A DNA stretch of 64,000 nucleotides, taken from positions 81,980 through 145,979 of the forward strand of contig JABARE010000015.1 of assembly GCA_019187365.1 (NCBI GenBank), in the 5' to 3' direction. This document shows positions 37,765-47,050 of the stretch, piece after piece; position 1 is the first letter of the stretch, and the number at the start of each line of letters is the position of its first letter. The position numbers were made by a program, and so were the translations under genes. Below the pieces are notes generated by a model that was not told where the DNA came from, did no database searches, and worked only from the letters and a program-made list of their open reading frames with translations. The DNA comes from Saprospiraceae bacterium (lineage in GTDB: Bacteria > Bacteroidota > Bacteroidia > Chitinophagales > Saprospiraceae).

Positions 37765-38535
37765 ATGCCCCTGTCGGCTGTCATCATCACCTTTAACGAG
37801 GAGCACAACCTGGGACGTTGCCTGGAATCGCTCACAGGCCTGGCCGACGAAATCATCGTCGTCGATTCTTACAGTACCGACCGCACCGTTGACATTGCTT
37901 TACAATACGGTGCACGGGTATTGCAACATCCATTCGGAGGCCACATCCAGCAAAAAAACTACGCGCTCGACCAGGCAAGTTTTGATCATGTCTTGTCGCT
38001 CGATGCAGACGAAGCCCTGGACGATGGCTTGCGAAAGGCGGTAGCCGGTTTTGGCGGCCAATTCGGGCACGACGCCTACTGGTGCCGCCGGCTTACCAAT
38101 TATTGCGGACACTGGGTGCGTTTTTGTGGTTGGTACCCCGATATGAAAATGAGGCTGTTTGACCGCCGAAAAGGCCGCTGGGGTGGAATCAACCCACACG
38201 ACAAATTCCAGTTGGACGATCCATCAGCCAAGACCCCGGTCCTCCCGGGCAACATCCTCCATTACAGTTTTTACACCGTCGACGACCACATCCGGCAGGT
38301 GCGTTATTTTACCGACATCGCCTCACAAGCTCTTTACAGCAAGGGAGTCAGGCCGGGATGGCGCCATGTGTGGGTACATCCCGCATGGACATTTTTGCGG
38401 ATGTTCCTTTTCAGACTCGGTCTGCTGGATGGTTGGCGGGGTCTCCAGATCTGTGCCATCTCCGCCTGGGCTACCCACCAAAAATACCGCAAACTCCGTG
38501 GGCAATGGACTTCAGCGCGCAATGTAAAACCATAG
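37765..38535 (+). CDS. family 2 glycosyltransferase (LPS core type, WaaE/KdtX-like)
   Basis: 256 residues from ATG 37765. The GT-A fold is shown by LSAVIITFNEEHNLGRCLESL, EIIVVDSYSTDRTVDIA and the metal-binding VLSLDADEAL (DxD). The middle CGWYPDMKMRLFDRRKGRWGG is conserved in WaaE/KdtX-like LPS core glucosyltransferases. A hydrophobic segment (WVHPAWTFLRMFLFRLGL) near the C-terminus may give membrane association. Likely adds a sugar to lipooligosaccharide. It is followed 28 bp on by the CoA-binding protein gene. Confidence 0.87.
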   Translation: MPLSAVIITFNEEHNLGRCLESLTGLADEIIVVDSYSTDRTVDIALQYGARVLQHPFGGHIQQKNYALDQASFDHVLSLDADEALDDGLRKAVAGFGGQFGHDAYWCRRLTNYCGHWVRFCGWYPDMKMRLFDRRKGRWGGINPHDKFQLDDPSAKTPVLPGNILHYSFYTVDDHIRQVRYFTDIASQALYSKGVRPGWRHVWVHPAWTFLRMFLFRLGLLDGWRGLQICAISAWATHQKYRKLRGQWTSARNVKP

Positions 38536-38563
38536 TGGGCTTTGCCTTGTTGGTATTGACGTG

Positions 38564-38926
38564 ATGAATAAAAGGACCATCGTTCTGGGTGCAAGTCCCA
38601 ACCCAAGCCGGTACGCTTACATGGCCGTTGAACGGCTTCACCGCGCGGGCCATGAAGTATATCCTGTCGGCATCCGCGAAGGGATGATTGGCGAGATCTC
38701 CATTGACACAGGCAAGCCTTTGCTCTCCGACATCGACACGATCAGTCTTTACCTGGGGCCCGACAAACAAAAAAAATGGTACCCCTACATCCTTTCTGTG
38801 CAACCGCACCGGCTTCTCTTCAATCCGGGCACCGAAAATCCAGAGCTCCAGGCACTCGCGGATCAACACGGCATTGCTACACAAGAAGCCTGCACGCTGG
38901 TGCTTCTTCAGACGGACCAGTACTAG
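38564..38926 (+). CDS. CoA-binding domain protein (YccU-like)
   Basis: 120 residues from ATG 38564. RTIVLGASPNPSRYAYMAVERLHRAGHEVYPVGI is the Rossmann-like CoA-binding domain, and LLFNPGTENPELQALADQHGIATQEACTLVLL closes the family pattern. It is cytoplasmic and widely conserved; the biochemical role is not established. Probably co-transcribed with the glycosyltransferase. Confidence 0.85.
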   Translation: MNKRTIVLGASPNPSRYAYMAVERLHRAGHEVYPVGIREGMIGEISIDTGKPLLSDIDTISLYLGPDKQKKWYPYILSVQPHRLLFNPGTENPELQALADQHGIATQEACTLVLLQTDQY

Positions 38927-38982
38927 TTTCAACCTGCGTCTGTGTCTATGGCAAGCTGCCGTGGAATTGCTACTTTTAAGGC

Positions 38983-39699
38983 ATGAAAACCGCGTTTGTG
39001 ATCTGTATGGCTTTCCTTGCTGCGGGTGGAGCCGCCCAGCAATACACCCAACTCTTTCAAACCCTGCCCGCCTGTCCCATCACCTGCGACAGCGCCTTTG
39101 CCTCCGCTGAGCTGGAATGGGCTGAAGAAATGCTCGACAACGGAACGACGTTCCGCAGGGTAACTTCCTGGGGTCCCGGCGGCGAGCTAAAAGCTTACAT
39201 CGAGCGTCTTGAACGCGTACAGGCTTTCATCGAACGGACGAGTGAGAACAACAGTTTTTCACTCAATGCGCCGGGGCCTATTTCTGAAGATAACGAACGT
39301 TTGTTAGCTCAATTGGCAGTAAGCCGGAAGTCCATCCAGCAAAAATGGCAGGATGTTCAGGATCAGGTTGCAGGGATCGATGACAACTTCGTCGTTCCCA
39401 ACGAATTTGAGCACGGCTGCGATCAGATCCGCAAAGCCATGGATGCGCTGAGCCGCTACTCAGCACGTACCAACGAAGCCTACCAATTATTTATCGCAGC
39501 AACCGGGAAGGATCTGGGAGATTTTCAGCAAACTTATGACCAGCTCATTCGGAACAGGCATCCGATGATCAGCAACCGCTGTCTGGATGAAGCTTCTGGT
39601 CTGATGGAACTGCTTTTCCAATTGAATACCGCAAGAAACATTCATTATAAAAACATGGTCGAAACCCGCATGACGCTCAACAACGCCATGTGTCCTTAA
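38983..39699 (+). CDS. hypothetical exported protein
   Basis: 238 residues. MKTAFVICMAFLAAGGAAQQ is a signal peptide. The mature protein is mostly helical, with heptad-like stretches (LKAYIERLERVQAFIE, LAQLAVSRKSIQQKWQDVQDQV) and a few cysteines (for example PACPITCD near the start, and CP at the end) that could form disulfides. I recognise no family. A weak -7-like TACTTTTA lies ~20 bp upstream. It converges on the barrel gene to its right. Confidence 0.6.
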   Translation: MKTAFVICMAFLAAGGAAQQYTQLFQTLPACPITCDSAFASAELEWAEEMLDNGTTFRRVTSWGPGGELKAYIERLERVQAFIERTSENNSFSLNAPGPISEDNERLLAQLAVSRKSIQQKWQDVQDQVAGIDDNFVVPNEFEHGCDQIRKAMDALSRYSARTNEAYQLFIAATGKDLGDFQQTYDQLIRNRHPMISNRCLDEASGLMELLFQLNTARNIHYKNMVETRMTLNNAMCP

Positions 39700-39771
39700 G
39701 TGATGGACGATAAACGCAGTTCGTGCCGCCTGGAAGCATGCCTGTTTAGGACGATCGCACGCAATCAACCG

Positions 39772-40500
39772 CTACATTTTAAACAAAGAGGCCCGCTTAC
39801 TGCAGGAAGAACGGCCATAGTACCCCAAGGCAAAATTGAATTCAAGGTTGAGTTGAACAAATGCCGGGTTGGTGGTCTTGTAACTTCCGTAGGCCGGATC
39901 CTTTGAGGGAGTCGGATAGCCGGCATTCTTGCCATCCTCGTTCACCATATCGGTAAAACTGTAACCCATCCGGAGACCGAGCATGGTTGTGAAGTTCTCG
40001 TAATTAATAATGTAACCTCCAATGCCGAAGACACCCGAGATGTAGTTCTTTTTGTAGAATGCCGATACGTCTTTGTTTTCCGGATCATACTGATCCTCCT
40101 GGGTCACTTTGCTTACCAAAGAAAGCTGAGGGCCGAGTTCAACATACACTCCGTTGCGCTGATTGCGATACAGCATGGCCAGGTCTATAGTCTTCCATTT
40201 GATCGAGTGGTCATAGGTTTTGCTGTCGCGGAAGAAATCAAAATCCTGGTTGTAGGTCGAAAAGTTTCCTTCCAGGGTCACGCCGTTGTAGAGCCCGAAA
40301 AACATACCAAACTTACCACCGAGGCTATATCCTGTAGAGATGTGGTGTTCATAATTTTTGTCGTCGATGATGTTGGTGTTGATCAGTCCGGTAAGGCCAT
40401 ATCCAACCCGAACGCCTGCATCCCACCAGGCATAGACTTTCTGGCCGTGAACAGCGCCAGCCAGGGAAAAAGCGAAGAACAGCAGTGCAATTTTTTTCAT
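39772..40500 (-). CDS. outer-membrane beta-barrel protein (porin/PorT-like)
   Basis: 242 residues with a signal peptide ending near GAVHGQ. Strand-like stretches (WWDAGVRVGYGLTGL, YSLGGKFGMFFGLYNGVTLEGNFSTYN, GVYVELGPQLSLVSKVT, FTTMLGLRMGYSFTDM, FVQLNLEFNFALGYYG) match the OmpA-like/porin-family barrel of Bacteroidota. Small barrel, no plug. It precedes no obvious partner; proline dehydrogenase is upstream on the same strand, ~90 bp away. Confidence 0.75.
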   Translation of the reverse strand: MKKIALLFFAFSLAGAVHGQKVYAWWDAGVRVGYGLTGLINTNIIDDKNYEHHISTGYSLGGKFGMFFGLYNGVTLEGNFSTYNQDFDFFRDSKTYDHSIKWKTIDLAMLYRNQRNGVYVELGPQLSLVSKVTQEDQYDPENKDVSAFYKKNYISGVFGIGGYIINYENFTTMLGLRMGYSFTDMVNEDGKNAGYPTPSKDPAYGSYKTTNPAFVQLNLEFNFALGYYGRSSCSKRASLFKM

Positions 40501-40592
40501 AGAGCCGAATGTGTTTGCCTTGATTTAATATTAGTGCCCAAGTCCTTAGCAGATCCAAACGGGCTTAGGAAGGTCAAAAGTAAAAAACTATT

Positions 40593-41789
40593 TCATGCCT
40601 TAAGCAAGCCCCTTCTCACCATTTCAGTATGGAGCAATTTGAGTTCGCGGCTCATGTCGCCGGTGATGCTTGTATTTTCCGTCGCGCGCCGGGTCAGGTA
40701 GGGCATCACTTCTCTCACCGGCCCGTAAGGGACGTATTTCGCCACGCAGTAACCGTGGTGGGCGAGGTTAAACGTGAGGTTGTCGCTCATACCCAGCAAC
40801 TGGCTGAAGTTGAGGTGCGGGTGGTCGTTGGGAAGGTTTCTTGCAGCCATCAATTCCGTTTGAAGTTTCGTGCTGGCCGAGTTGTGGGTGCTGTTGACGA
40901 GGCTGACCCGGTCGCAATGCTCAACGCAAAATCGCACGCAGTCGTCGTATTGACGGTCGGTCGCTTCTTTATTGGGAAGGATGGGATCTTCGTAACCCTT
41001 TTCTTTCGCACGCTGGCGCTCCTTCTCCATATAAGCACCACGGACGAGTTTGGCTCCCAGGATGAATTGCTCTGCTTCAGCCTTTTCGTATCCATTTTTC
41101 AGGTATTCCAGCCGGCCTTTGCGGTAGAGCTGGTAGGTATTGTAAACTATGGGCTTTTCCTTGTTGTAAAATGGCATATACTTATCGACAAGCCGGTCGA
41201 TGGGATCTTGAATCCAGCTTTCCTCGGCATCGACAAACAGGCTTACGCCCAGTTCCTGGGCTTTGTTGCACAAGCTTACAAATCGCTCTTCAAAACGCTC
41301 CCATGCAATCTGTTCGTGGGCGCTGAGGACCTCACCCGCATGAAGCTTTTCAAGCACCACGGTGGGCACATAGCCCGTGAGCTTGGTGCTGATGCCCGGT
41401 ACATTTGGATTGGACGCTGCGAATTCGAGCGCCCTCAGGCTTTCTTCGAGGGTGCGGTTAAAATCATCCTCGGTATCTTTTGCCTCTACTCCAAAATCGA
41501 GAATGGTCAAGGCCCTTTTGGTATACAGGCGGTCAACCACGTGCTGACATTCGAGCAATGAGGTTCCTCCGCAAAACTGGTAGAAAATGGTCTCCTTGAT
41601 GAGTGGATCAAACAGGCGAAGCGGGAATCGTGCGGCAAAATTGCCAAGAACGTTTCCGATGCGCACCATAGCTGGCTGGTTCATGAACCGGAAAAGCCAG
41701 TAGGTCTTCTTGAGTTCGCGATCTGATTTGTGAGAAAAAGCGAGTTCGGTGTTGCTAAAATCGAGCGTCTGCCCGTCCGTTTCTTCCAT
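40593..41789 (-). CDS. proline dehydrogenase
   Basis: 398 residues. The TIM-barrel PRODH domain shows GISTKLTGYVP, GVSLFVDAEESWIQDPID, KLVRGAYMEKERQRAKEKGYEDPI and the C-terminal TRRATENTSI, which binds substrate carboxylate and FAD. It oxidises proline to pyrroline-5-carboxylate using FAD. The ATG lies inside the 3' end of aroE (35-bp overlap), so it should be translationally linked to it although the pathways differ. No P5C dehydrogenase gene is seen here. Confidence 0.92.
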   Translation of the reverse strand: MEETDGQTLDFSNTELAFSHKSDRELKKTYWLFRFMNQPAMVRIGNVLGNFAARFPLRLFDPLIKETIFYQFCGGTSLLECQHVVDRLYTKRALTILDFGVEAKDTEDDFNRTLEESLRALEFAASNPNVPGISTKLTGYVPTVVLEKLHAGEVLSAHEQIAWERFEERFVSLCNKAQELGVSLFVDAEESWIQDPIDRLVDKYMPFYNKEKPIVYNTYQLYRKGRLEYLKNGYEKAEAEQFILGAKLVRGAYMEKERQRAKEKGYEDPILPNKEATDRQYDDCVRFCVEHCDRVSLVNSTHNSASTKLQTELMAARNLPNDHPHLNFSQLLGMSDNLTFNLAHHGYCVAKYVPYGPVREVMPYLTRRATENTSITGDMSRELKLLHTEMVRRGLLKA

Positions 41790-42525
41790 AGTTGTAAAAT
41801 TCGTTCCAGTAGAGCCAGGACAATTCAGCCTGCCTTCTGAGCATCTCGAGGCCGTTTTTGGTCCGGCACCCAGCCTGCTCTCCGAGAGCCAAAAATAGCG
41901 TATTTTCAGGATTGTAAACTAGGTCGTACAAGTAGAAACTTTTGTCGAGCAGCTTGTATGGAAGTTCAGGTGCCGATGACACTTCCGGCCACATCCCCAA
42001 GGGCGTTGTGTTGATGATCAACTTCCACGCGGGATCCCATGATCGTGGGAGTTCCCCGTAATGCAGATCCGCAGATGAGCGAGAGACCCTCCGATAAGGG
42101 AAGCGCCTCGTCTTCAGGGCCCAGCAAACGGCCTTGGATGCTCCCCCGGTACCGAGTACGAGTGCAGATTCGCCATAGTCTTCCGGTATAAATCCGTTGA
42201 GGCTTTCCAAAAATGCGGGACCATCGGTGTTATGCCCCAACCAGCCCTTCCCTGAGCGGACGATGCAATTTACCGCACCAATGGCTGCTGCCTCCGGACT
42301 CAGTCCCGAGAGAAGGGGAATGATGGTTTCTTTGTAAGGAATCGTGACATTCATACCCACCAGTTCGGGCATTCGCTCCCATATTTTCGGCAATTCTTCA
42401 ACGACCTCCACGGGCAAGCACTCGTAGGAAAGACCCACTATGCCTGATTGCAGCCATAGCTCTCGGAAAATTTCGGGAGACCGGGAGTGTTCTAAGTTCC
42501 GGCCCGTCAAACCAAACTGGCTCAT
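41755..42525 (-). CDS. aroE: shikimate dehydrogenase
   Basis: 256 residues. FGLTGRNLEHSRSPEIF (substrate Ser-x-Ser), GMNVTIPYKETIIPLL with the catalytic Lys, GAVNCIVR, GHNTDGPAF with the catalytic Asp, and the NADP motif LVLGTGGASKAV identify AroE. It reduces 3-dehydroshikimate to shikimate in aromatic amino-acid synthesis. A candidate -7 element TAGCTTTG (42599-42606, minus strand) lies ~74 bp upstream. Divergent from miaB. Confidence 0.92.
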   Translation of the reverse strand: MSQFGLTGRNLEHSRSPEIFRELWLQSGIVGLSYECLPVEVVEELPKIWERMPELVGMNVTIPYKETIIPLLSGLSPEAAAIGAVNCIVRSGKGWLGHNTDGPAFLESLNGFIPEDYGESALVLGTGGASKAVCWALKTRRFPYRRVSRSSADLHYGELPRSWDPAWKLIINTTPLGMWPEVSSAPELPYKLLDKSFYLYDLVYNPENTLFLALGEQAGCRTKNGLEMLRRQAELSWLYWNEFYNYGRNGRADARF

Positions 42526-42704
42526 AAGCTCTTGTTTGTCACGTTGAACTTTGTGGCAAAATGGCCGCTCCGCCCAAAGTGCACAATCCCCTTTCCGGCA
42601 AAGCTAATTGGAGTTTTCCGATCGCGGAGTTTTTGCCGACCCCTGCGGAAAAGTACGAATTGGCAGCATTCAGGGTGCCAGGTTCCGATTTGTTTAACTG
42701 ACAT

Positions 42705-42735
42705 TTTGTCACGCCCCTCAAAATTGCTAATTTTG
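42705..42735 (+). promoter_or_regulatory. consensus Bacteroidota promoter of miaB (TTTG-N19-TAATTTTG)
   Basis: TTTG 42705-42708, exactly 19 bp, then TAATTTTG 42728-42735. This is a perfect match to the primary-sigma consensus of the phylum. Transcription would start only ~5 nt before the ATG at 42747, so the leader is very short. Confidence 0.75.
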
Positions 42736-42746
42736 CGCACCGAATT

Positions 42747-44174
42747 ATGCACAACGAGATTTCCACCGCGTTGAAAACCCAGATGCCCGAAGAAAGGCAG
42801 GGACAGCCGATTGCATTTGAGACTGGCATTTCCGCTGCCGGGGCAAGGACCTTTTACCTGGAGAGCTATGGCTGCCAGATGAATTTTTCGGACTCGGAAA
42901 TTGTTGCCAGCATCCTTGCCGGAGAGGGTTACCGTTCGGCATCTCAGCCTGAAGAAGCGGACCTATTGTTGTTAAATACCTGTTCGATCCGCGAAAAAGC
43001 GGAAGAGACCATCCGCCGGCGTCTTCGCGAATTCCGGGCGCTCAAAAAAAGCAGACCCACACTGCAAATCGGCATACTTGGCTGCATGGCCGAGCGCCTC
43101 AAAAATCAATGGCTCGAGCAGGAAAAACTCGTCGACCTTGTGGTTGGGCCCGATGCTTACCGGGACCTTCCACGCCTGCTTCAACACCTCGGAGACGGAC
43201 AACGCGCCGTAAACGTGCTTCTTTCGCGCGAAGAAACCTACTCTGACATTGCACCGCTAAGGCTCGACGGCAACGGTATCTCTGCCTTTGTTTCCATCAT
43301 GCGTGGATGCGACAACATGTGTTCCTTTTGCGTAGTGCCCTTCACCCGTGGCCGAGAGCGAAGCCGAGATGTGCGCACCATCCTGGATGAAGTAAGAGGT
43401 CTTGCTGACGACGGATACCGCGAGGTGACGTTGCTCGGGCAAAACGTCGATTCCTACCGTTGGGCTCCTGATCATAACGAGGATGTAAGCGATTTTGCTG
43501 ATTTGCTGGATCAGGTTGCCTGTGCAGTTCCCTCCATGCGCATCCGCTTTTCGACTTCACACCCCAAAGACCTGACCAATAAGGTCCTGCACACCATGGC
43601 GCGCCACGACAACATTTGCAATTACATCCACCTGCCCTGTCAGTCGGGCAGTAGCCGCATCCTCGAACTCATGAACCGCACCTACGACCGCAACTGGTAT
43701 ATGGCCAAGGTCGATGAGATTCGCACCATCCTGCCGGACTGCGCAATTTCCTCTGACATCATTGCCGGATTCTGCACCGAGACAGAGGAAGACCATGCCG
43801 ACACCCTCAGCCTGATGCGCTCTGCAGATTTCTGCATGTCGTATATGTTTTGTTATTCTGAAAGGCCGGGAACGCTCGCAGCCAGAAAGTGGGCCGACGA
43901 CGTTCCGGAGCAGGTTAAAAAGCGCCGATTGAGCGAAATCATCGCCTTGCAAAACGAAATCAGTCTTGCCCACAACCGCAGGGATGTTGGCCAGGTGACT
44001 GAGGTACTCGTCGAGGGTCGTTCCCGTCGTTCGGACGAAAGGCTGCGCGGAAGGAACCTGCAGAACAAAATGGTCGTTTTTGATGATGTATCCGCTTGCA
44101 AACCCGGAGATTGCGTTCGGGTGCTGATTCAAGATGCTACCAGCGCTACCCTGATGGGCAGTATCCTTCCCTGA
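42747..44174 (+). CDS. miaB: tRNA-2-methylthio-N6-dimethylallyladenosine synthase MiaB
   Basis: 475 residues with the full methylthiotransferase layout. N-terminal UPF0004 domain cysteines at 43 (YGCQMN), 79 (NTCSIR) and 113 (GCMAE) bind one iron-sulfur cluster; the radical-SAM CxxxCxxC is [10 protein letters not shown] (188, 192, 195); a TRAM domain ends the protein. It inserts methylthio groups at C2 of i6A37 in tRNA. First gene of the conserved miaB / sigma-54 activator / lptE / TPR / secG cluster. Confidence 0.95.
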   Translation: MHNEISTALKTQMPEERQGQPIAFETGISAAGARTFYLESYGCQMNFSDSEIVASILAGEGYRSASQPEEADLLLLNTCSIREKAEETIRRRLREFRALKKSRPTLQIGILGCMAERLKNQWLEQEKLVDLVVGPDAYRDLPRLLQHLGDGQRAVNVLLSREETYSDIAPLRLDGNGISAFVSIMRGCDNMCSFCVVPFTRGRERSRDVRTILDEVRGLADDGYREVTLLGQNVDSYRWAPDHNEDVSDFADLLDQVACAVPSMRIRFSTSHPKDLTNKVLHTMARHDNICNYIHLPCQSGSSRILELMNRTYDRNWYMAKVDEIRTILPDCAISSDIIAGFCTETEEDHADTLSLMRSADFCMSYMFCYSERPGTLAARKWADDVPEQVKKRRLSEIIALQNEISLAHNRRDVGQVTEVLVEGRSRRSDERLRGRNLQNKMVVFDDVSACKPGDCVRVLIQDATSATLMGSILP

Positions 44175-44184
44175 TTAGAATCCA

Positions 44185-45447
44185 ATGGAATCCGTTCAAT
44201 CCATAAAACAGCGTTTCGGGATCTACGGCCGGTCGGAAAAACTCCACCAGGCCCTGGATACGGCCATACGCGTTGCAGCTACCGATCTGACCGTCCTGAT
44301 TTCGGGGGAGAGCGGGGTCGGCAAGGAGATCTTTTCAAAAATCCTGCACAACCTCAGCCCGCGCAAGCACAATCCCTTTATCGCCGTCAACTGCGGTGCG
44401 ATCCCTGCGGGCACCATCAATTCTGAGTTGTTCGGTCATGAAAAGGGTTCGTTTACCGGGGCTACGTCTGATCGCAAGGGCTATTTTGAAACTGCTGACG
44501 GAGGGACGATCTTTCTCGACGAAATTGCCGAAATGCCCAAGGACACGCAGGCATTTTTATTGCGCGTGCTCGAATCCGGCGAATTCATTCGCGTAGGATC
44601 CTCAAAGGTGTTGAAGACCAACGTCCGGGTCGTTGCCGCTTCCAACGTCGACTTGCTCGACCAGGTGCGCAAGATAAAGTTCCGGGAAGACCTTTACTAC
44701 CGGCTCAACACCGTACCCATCTATGTGCCGCCACTCAAAGAGCGTCGTGAAGACATCCTCGTACTTTTTCGAAAGTTCGCCAGTGATTTTGCCGAAAAAT
44801 ACCGCACCTCTCCCATTGAGCTCGATGCACAGGCGGGATCCCTGATTGAAAATTACAACTGGCCGGGCAACATACGCGAATTGAGAAATGCCGTGGAGCA
44901 ACTGTCCGTGCTTTCAGACCAGAGGACCATTACAGAAGCGGACATCCTAAAGATCATTCCAGGCATAAGGACCCGGAATCTTCCCGTTGCGAGCCCCGAC
45001 CATGCCGAGCAGGCTCCATTCCACGAGCGCGAGATCCTTTATAAGCTGCTGTTCGATATGAAGCAGGATCTGAGCCAGCTTAAAAATATGTTTTATCAAC
45101 TGGTGCATGCCAACGACCTGGAGATGCCCGAAGCCATGGAGGCCTCGTTTCCCGGAAGTTCCGCTACGGGCTTTGCACAAGTGAGCCCACCCGGCTGGAC
45201 TGCCGAACCCATTCCGATTGCCGGATCCCGTGAGGAGCCGTCTCCCGTAATTCTGCGGCAGGACAAGGGCAAATACGATGCGGTTGAAGTCATGGAGGAA
45301 ACCCTTTCCCTCGACGAAATGGAAAAAGAACTCATCGCCAAGGTGCTTAAGAAGTTCAACGGAAAGCGCAAGGATGCCGCTGAAGAACTTGGCATTTCTG
45401 AGCGAACCCTCTATCGCAAAATCAAACAGTATTCGCTGGAGTCATGA
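44185..45447 (+). CDS. sigma-54-dependent transcriptional activator without receiver domain
   Basis: 420 residues. The AAA+ domain begins almost at once: Walker A GESGVGKE (41-48), the sigma-54 contact loop GSFTGA (88-93, GAFTGA variant), Walker B IFLDEI (109-114), arginine-finger region YYRLNTVPIYVPPLKERREDI. A ~120-residue variable linker (~260-375) follows, then a Fis-type helix-turn-helix (KRKDAAEELGISERTLYRKI). There is no N-terminal REC, GAF or PAS module, so activity must be controlled by level or an outside partner. Its start is 10 bp after miaB and its stop overlaps lptE by 4 bp. In Bacteroidota this gene is consistently found here; its regulon is not obvious. Confidence 0.92.
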   Translation: MESVQSIKQRFGIYGRSEKLHQALDTAIRVAATDLTVLISGESGVGKEIFSKILHNLSPRKHNPFIAVNCGAIPAGTINSELFGHEKGSFTGATSDRKGYFETADGGTIFLDEIAEMPKDTQAFLLRVLESGEFIRVGSSKVLKTNVRVVAASNVDLLDQVRKIKFREDLYYRLNTVPIYVPPLKERREDILVLFRKFASDFAEKYRTSPIELDAQAGSLIENYNWPGNIRELRNAVEQLSVLSDQRTITEADILKIIPGIRTRNLPVASPDHAEQAPFHEREILYKLLFDMKQDLSQLKNMFYQLVHANDLEMPEAMEASFPGSSATGFAQVSPPGWTAEPIPIAGSREEPSPVILRQDKGKYDAVEVMEETLSLDEMEKELIAKVLKKFNGKRKDAAEELGISERTLYRKIKQYSLES

Positions 45448-45935
45448 AAAACTTCCTGGCTTATACCGTATTTTTTCTTCATTTTGCCGCTTGTTACAGC
45501 TTCAAAGGCATCAGCATTCCCCCTGAAATCCGGAGTTTTTCCATCGAACCCATCGAGGACCCTTATTACAAAGCGCCGGCAACTTATCCGGTGGATTTGT
45601 CGGAAACCCTGCTCAACAAGATCAGGCGGGATACCCGGCTGATTCTCAACTCAGGGCAGCCAGACCTCGTTTTCCGCTGCCGCATCGTGCAATTTGAAGT
45701 GAACAGTCAGGCCCCCCAGCCCGGCATTGTTTCTGCGATTAACCGGTGCACGGTAGGCGTCGAGGTCGAAATGGAAAATCTGCGCGACGAAAAGCAAAAC
45801 TGGAAAGCTAACTTTACCCGTTATCAGGATTTTGATGCTGCCACCAACTTTTCAGAAGTAGAACAGCAGCTCACGGCTGAGATCAACCGGTTGATTGCGG
45901 AGGACATTTACAACCGGGCTTTTACCAACTGGTGA
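45444..45935 (+). CDS. lptE: LPS assembly lipoprotein LptE
   Basis: 163 residues. The N-terminus has a lipoprotein signal with lipobox FAAC (Cys17). The rest, including YKAPATYPVDLSETLLNKIRRDTRLIL, DLVFRCRIVQFEV and VEVEMENLRDEKQNWKANFTRYQDFD, matches the LptE family of Bacteroidota. It plugs the LptD barrel in the outer membrane, placing LPS at the surface. Overlaps the sigma-54 activator stop by 4 bp (ATGA). Confidence 0.9.
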   Translation: MKNFLAYTVFFLHFAACYSFKGISIPPEIRSFSIEPIEDPYYKAPATYPVDLSETLLNKIRRDTRLILNSGQPDLVFRCRIVQFEVNSQAPQPGIVSAINRCTVGVEVEMENLRDEKQNWKANFTRYQDFDAATNFSEVEQQLTAEINRLIAEDIYNRAFTNW

Positions 45936-45939
45936 CCAA

Positions 45940-46671
45940 ATGACAAAAAAGGAACAGGACCAGCAAGAAGCAAGCATGCTGCTGCAGGCACAACCCGCAT
46001 CGGCCTCTCTGTGGTTGCGATCAGGGGCAGACCTTACCTCGCTGTACGGAAGGTTGCCGGATCCGGCATTTACCGAATCTCTGCAGTGGCCTGTTTATGC
46101 ATTGGAATCCACGGGCCCGGCTTCTGAACTGGCAGTCTTCCCGCTTTCTTCACCCACCCCGGAGCAGATGGGGGTTCCTACCCGTGAAGATGGCGACCAT
46201 ATACCCTTTTTTGCTTCCAATCTTGCCAAAAATGAACCCGTGATCACCACAGAAGACCGCAACATGGACACCCAAACCACCGCGTCGAATCCGGAGAAAT
46301 CCGAAAAAGCAAAACGCAAAAAGGAGAAGAAATCCAGGAAGGTTGCAACACCGAAGGGCCACGCTGAAGATTTTTTCGACTGGCTTCGGATGCATCCCGT
46401 CAATGGGGGTGTCGCAAAAACTTCCAAAAAGGAAAAGGCCTTCAAAAAGACCCGGAAGCCAGAGGCGAAAACCGCCGCCGAAGTTCCCGCGCTGTTGTCC
46501 GCGGAGAACAGTACGGTATTGGGCGATGCCGTCGTATCGGAAACCCTTGCGCGTCTGCTTGCCCGGCAGGGACATACCACCGATGCAGTCGCCATGTACG
46601 AAAAATTGATGGAGAAATATCCGAACAAACGCACTAATTTTGCCGCCGCTATCGAAAAGCTCAAATCCTGA
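45940..46671 (+). CDS. conserved protein with Lys-rich linker and TPR-like C-terminus
   Basis: 243 residues from ATG 45940. No signal peptide. The N-terminal 100 residues are of low complexity in places; a highly basic run (KAKRKKEKKSRK) sits in the centre. The last ~50 residues, SETLARLLARQGHTTDAVAMYEKLMEKYPNKRTNFAAAIEKL, are a TPR-like hairpin strongly conserved among the proteins found between lptE and secG in the phylum. The role is unknown. Translation starts 4 bp after lptE and ends 5 bp before secG. Confidence 0.75.
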   Translation: MTKKEQDQQEASMLLQAQPASASLWLRSGADLTSLYGRLPDPAFTESLQWPVYALESTGPASELAVFPLSSPTPEQMGVPTREDGDHIPFFASNLAKNEPVITTEDRNMDTQTTASNPEKSEKAKRKKEKKSRKVATPKGHAEDFFDWLRMHPVNGGVAKTSKKEKAFKKTRKPEAKTAAEVPALLSAENSTVLGDAVVSETLARLLARQGHTTDAVAMYEKLMEKYPNKRTNFAAAIEKLKS

Positions 46672-46676
46672 CGATC

Positions 46677-46976
46677 ATGCTCACCCTCATTACCATACTC
46701 ATCGCACTTACGTGTATCCTGTTGATCGGTGCCGTTCTCATCCAAAATCCCAAAGGTGGAGGGGTGGATGCCACCTTTGGAGGTCAGAGCGCCAACCAGA
46801 TGTTTGGAGCCGCCCGTTCTGCCGACTACATCGAAAAGATTACCTGGTGGCTGGCAGGCATTCTGGCGCTGCTTTGCGTATTCGCTTCGCTGATCTCCTC
46901 GGCCGAAGGCAACATCGGCAATACCCAGCCGGAAGCTGAACCGACGGAGCAACCCGCCGAACCACCTGCCCAATAA
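46677..46976 (+). CDS. secG: preprotein translocase subunit SecG
   Basis: 99 residues, two membrane helices: LTLITILIALTCILLIGAVLI and WWLAGILALLCVFASLI, joined by the conserved QNPKGGGVDATFGGQSANQMFGA loop. It is the accessory SecYEG subunit of the inner membrane. The C-terminus is a short acidic, proline-rich tail. Last of the miaB cluster before the exported-protein/TonB receptor pair. Confidence 0.93.
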   Translation: MLTLITILIALTCILLIGAVLIQNPKGGGVDATFGGQSANQMFGAARSADYIEKITWWLAGILALLCVFASLISSAEGNIGNTQPEAEPTEQPAEPPAQ

Positions 46977-47050
46977 GACCCTTTCTCGTCTTTTTTTTCG
47001 AGGTACCCTCAAGGCTGGGGTCTGATGGTCTGTGTTTAGCTTTGCGCTGA

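Noticed and set aside
40629..41561. 310-codon plus-strand open frame
   Set aside because: Antisense to proline dehydrogenase; shadow frame.
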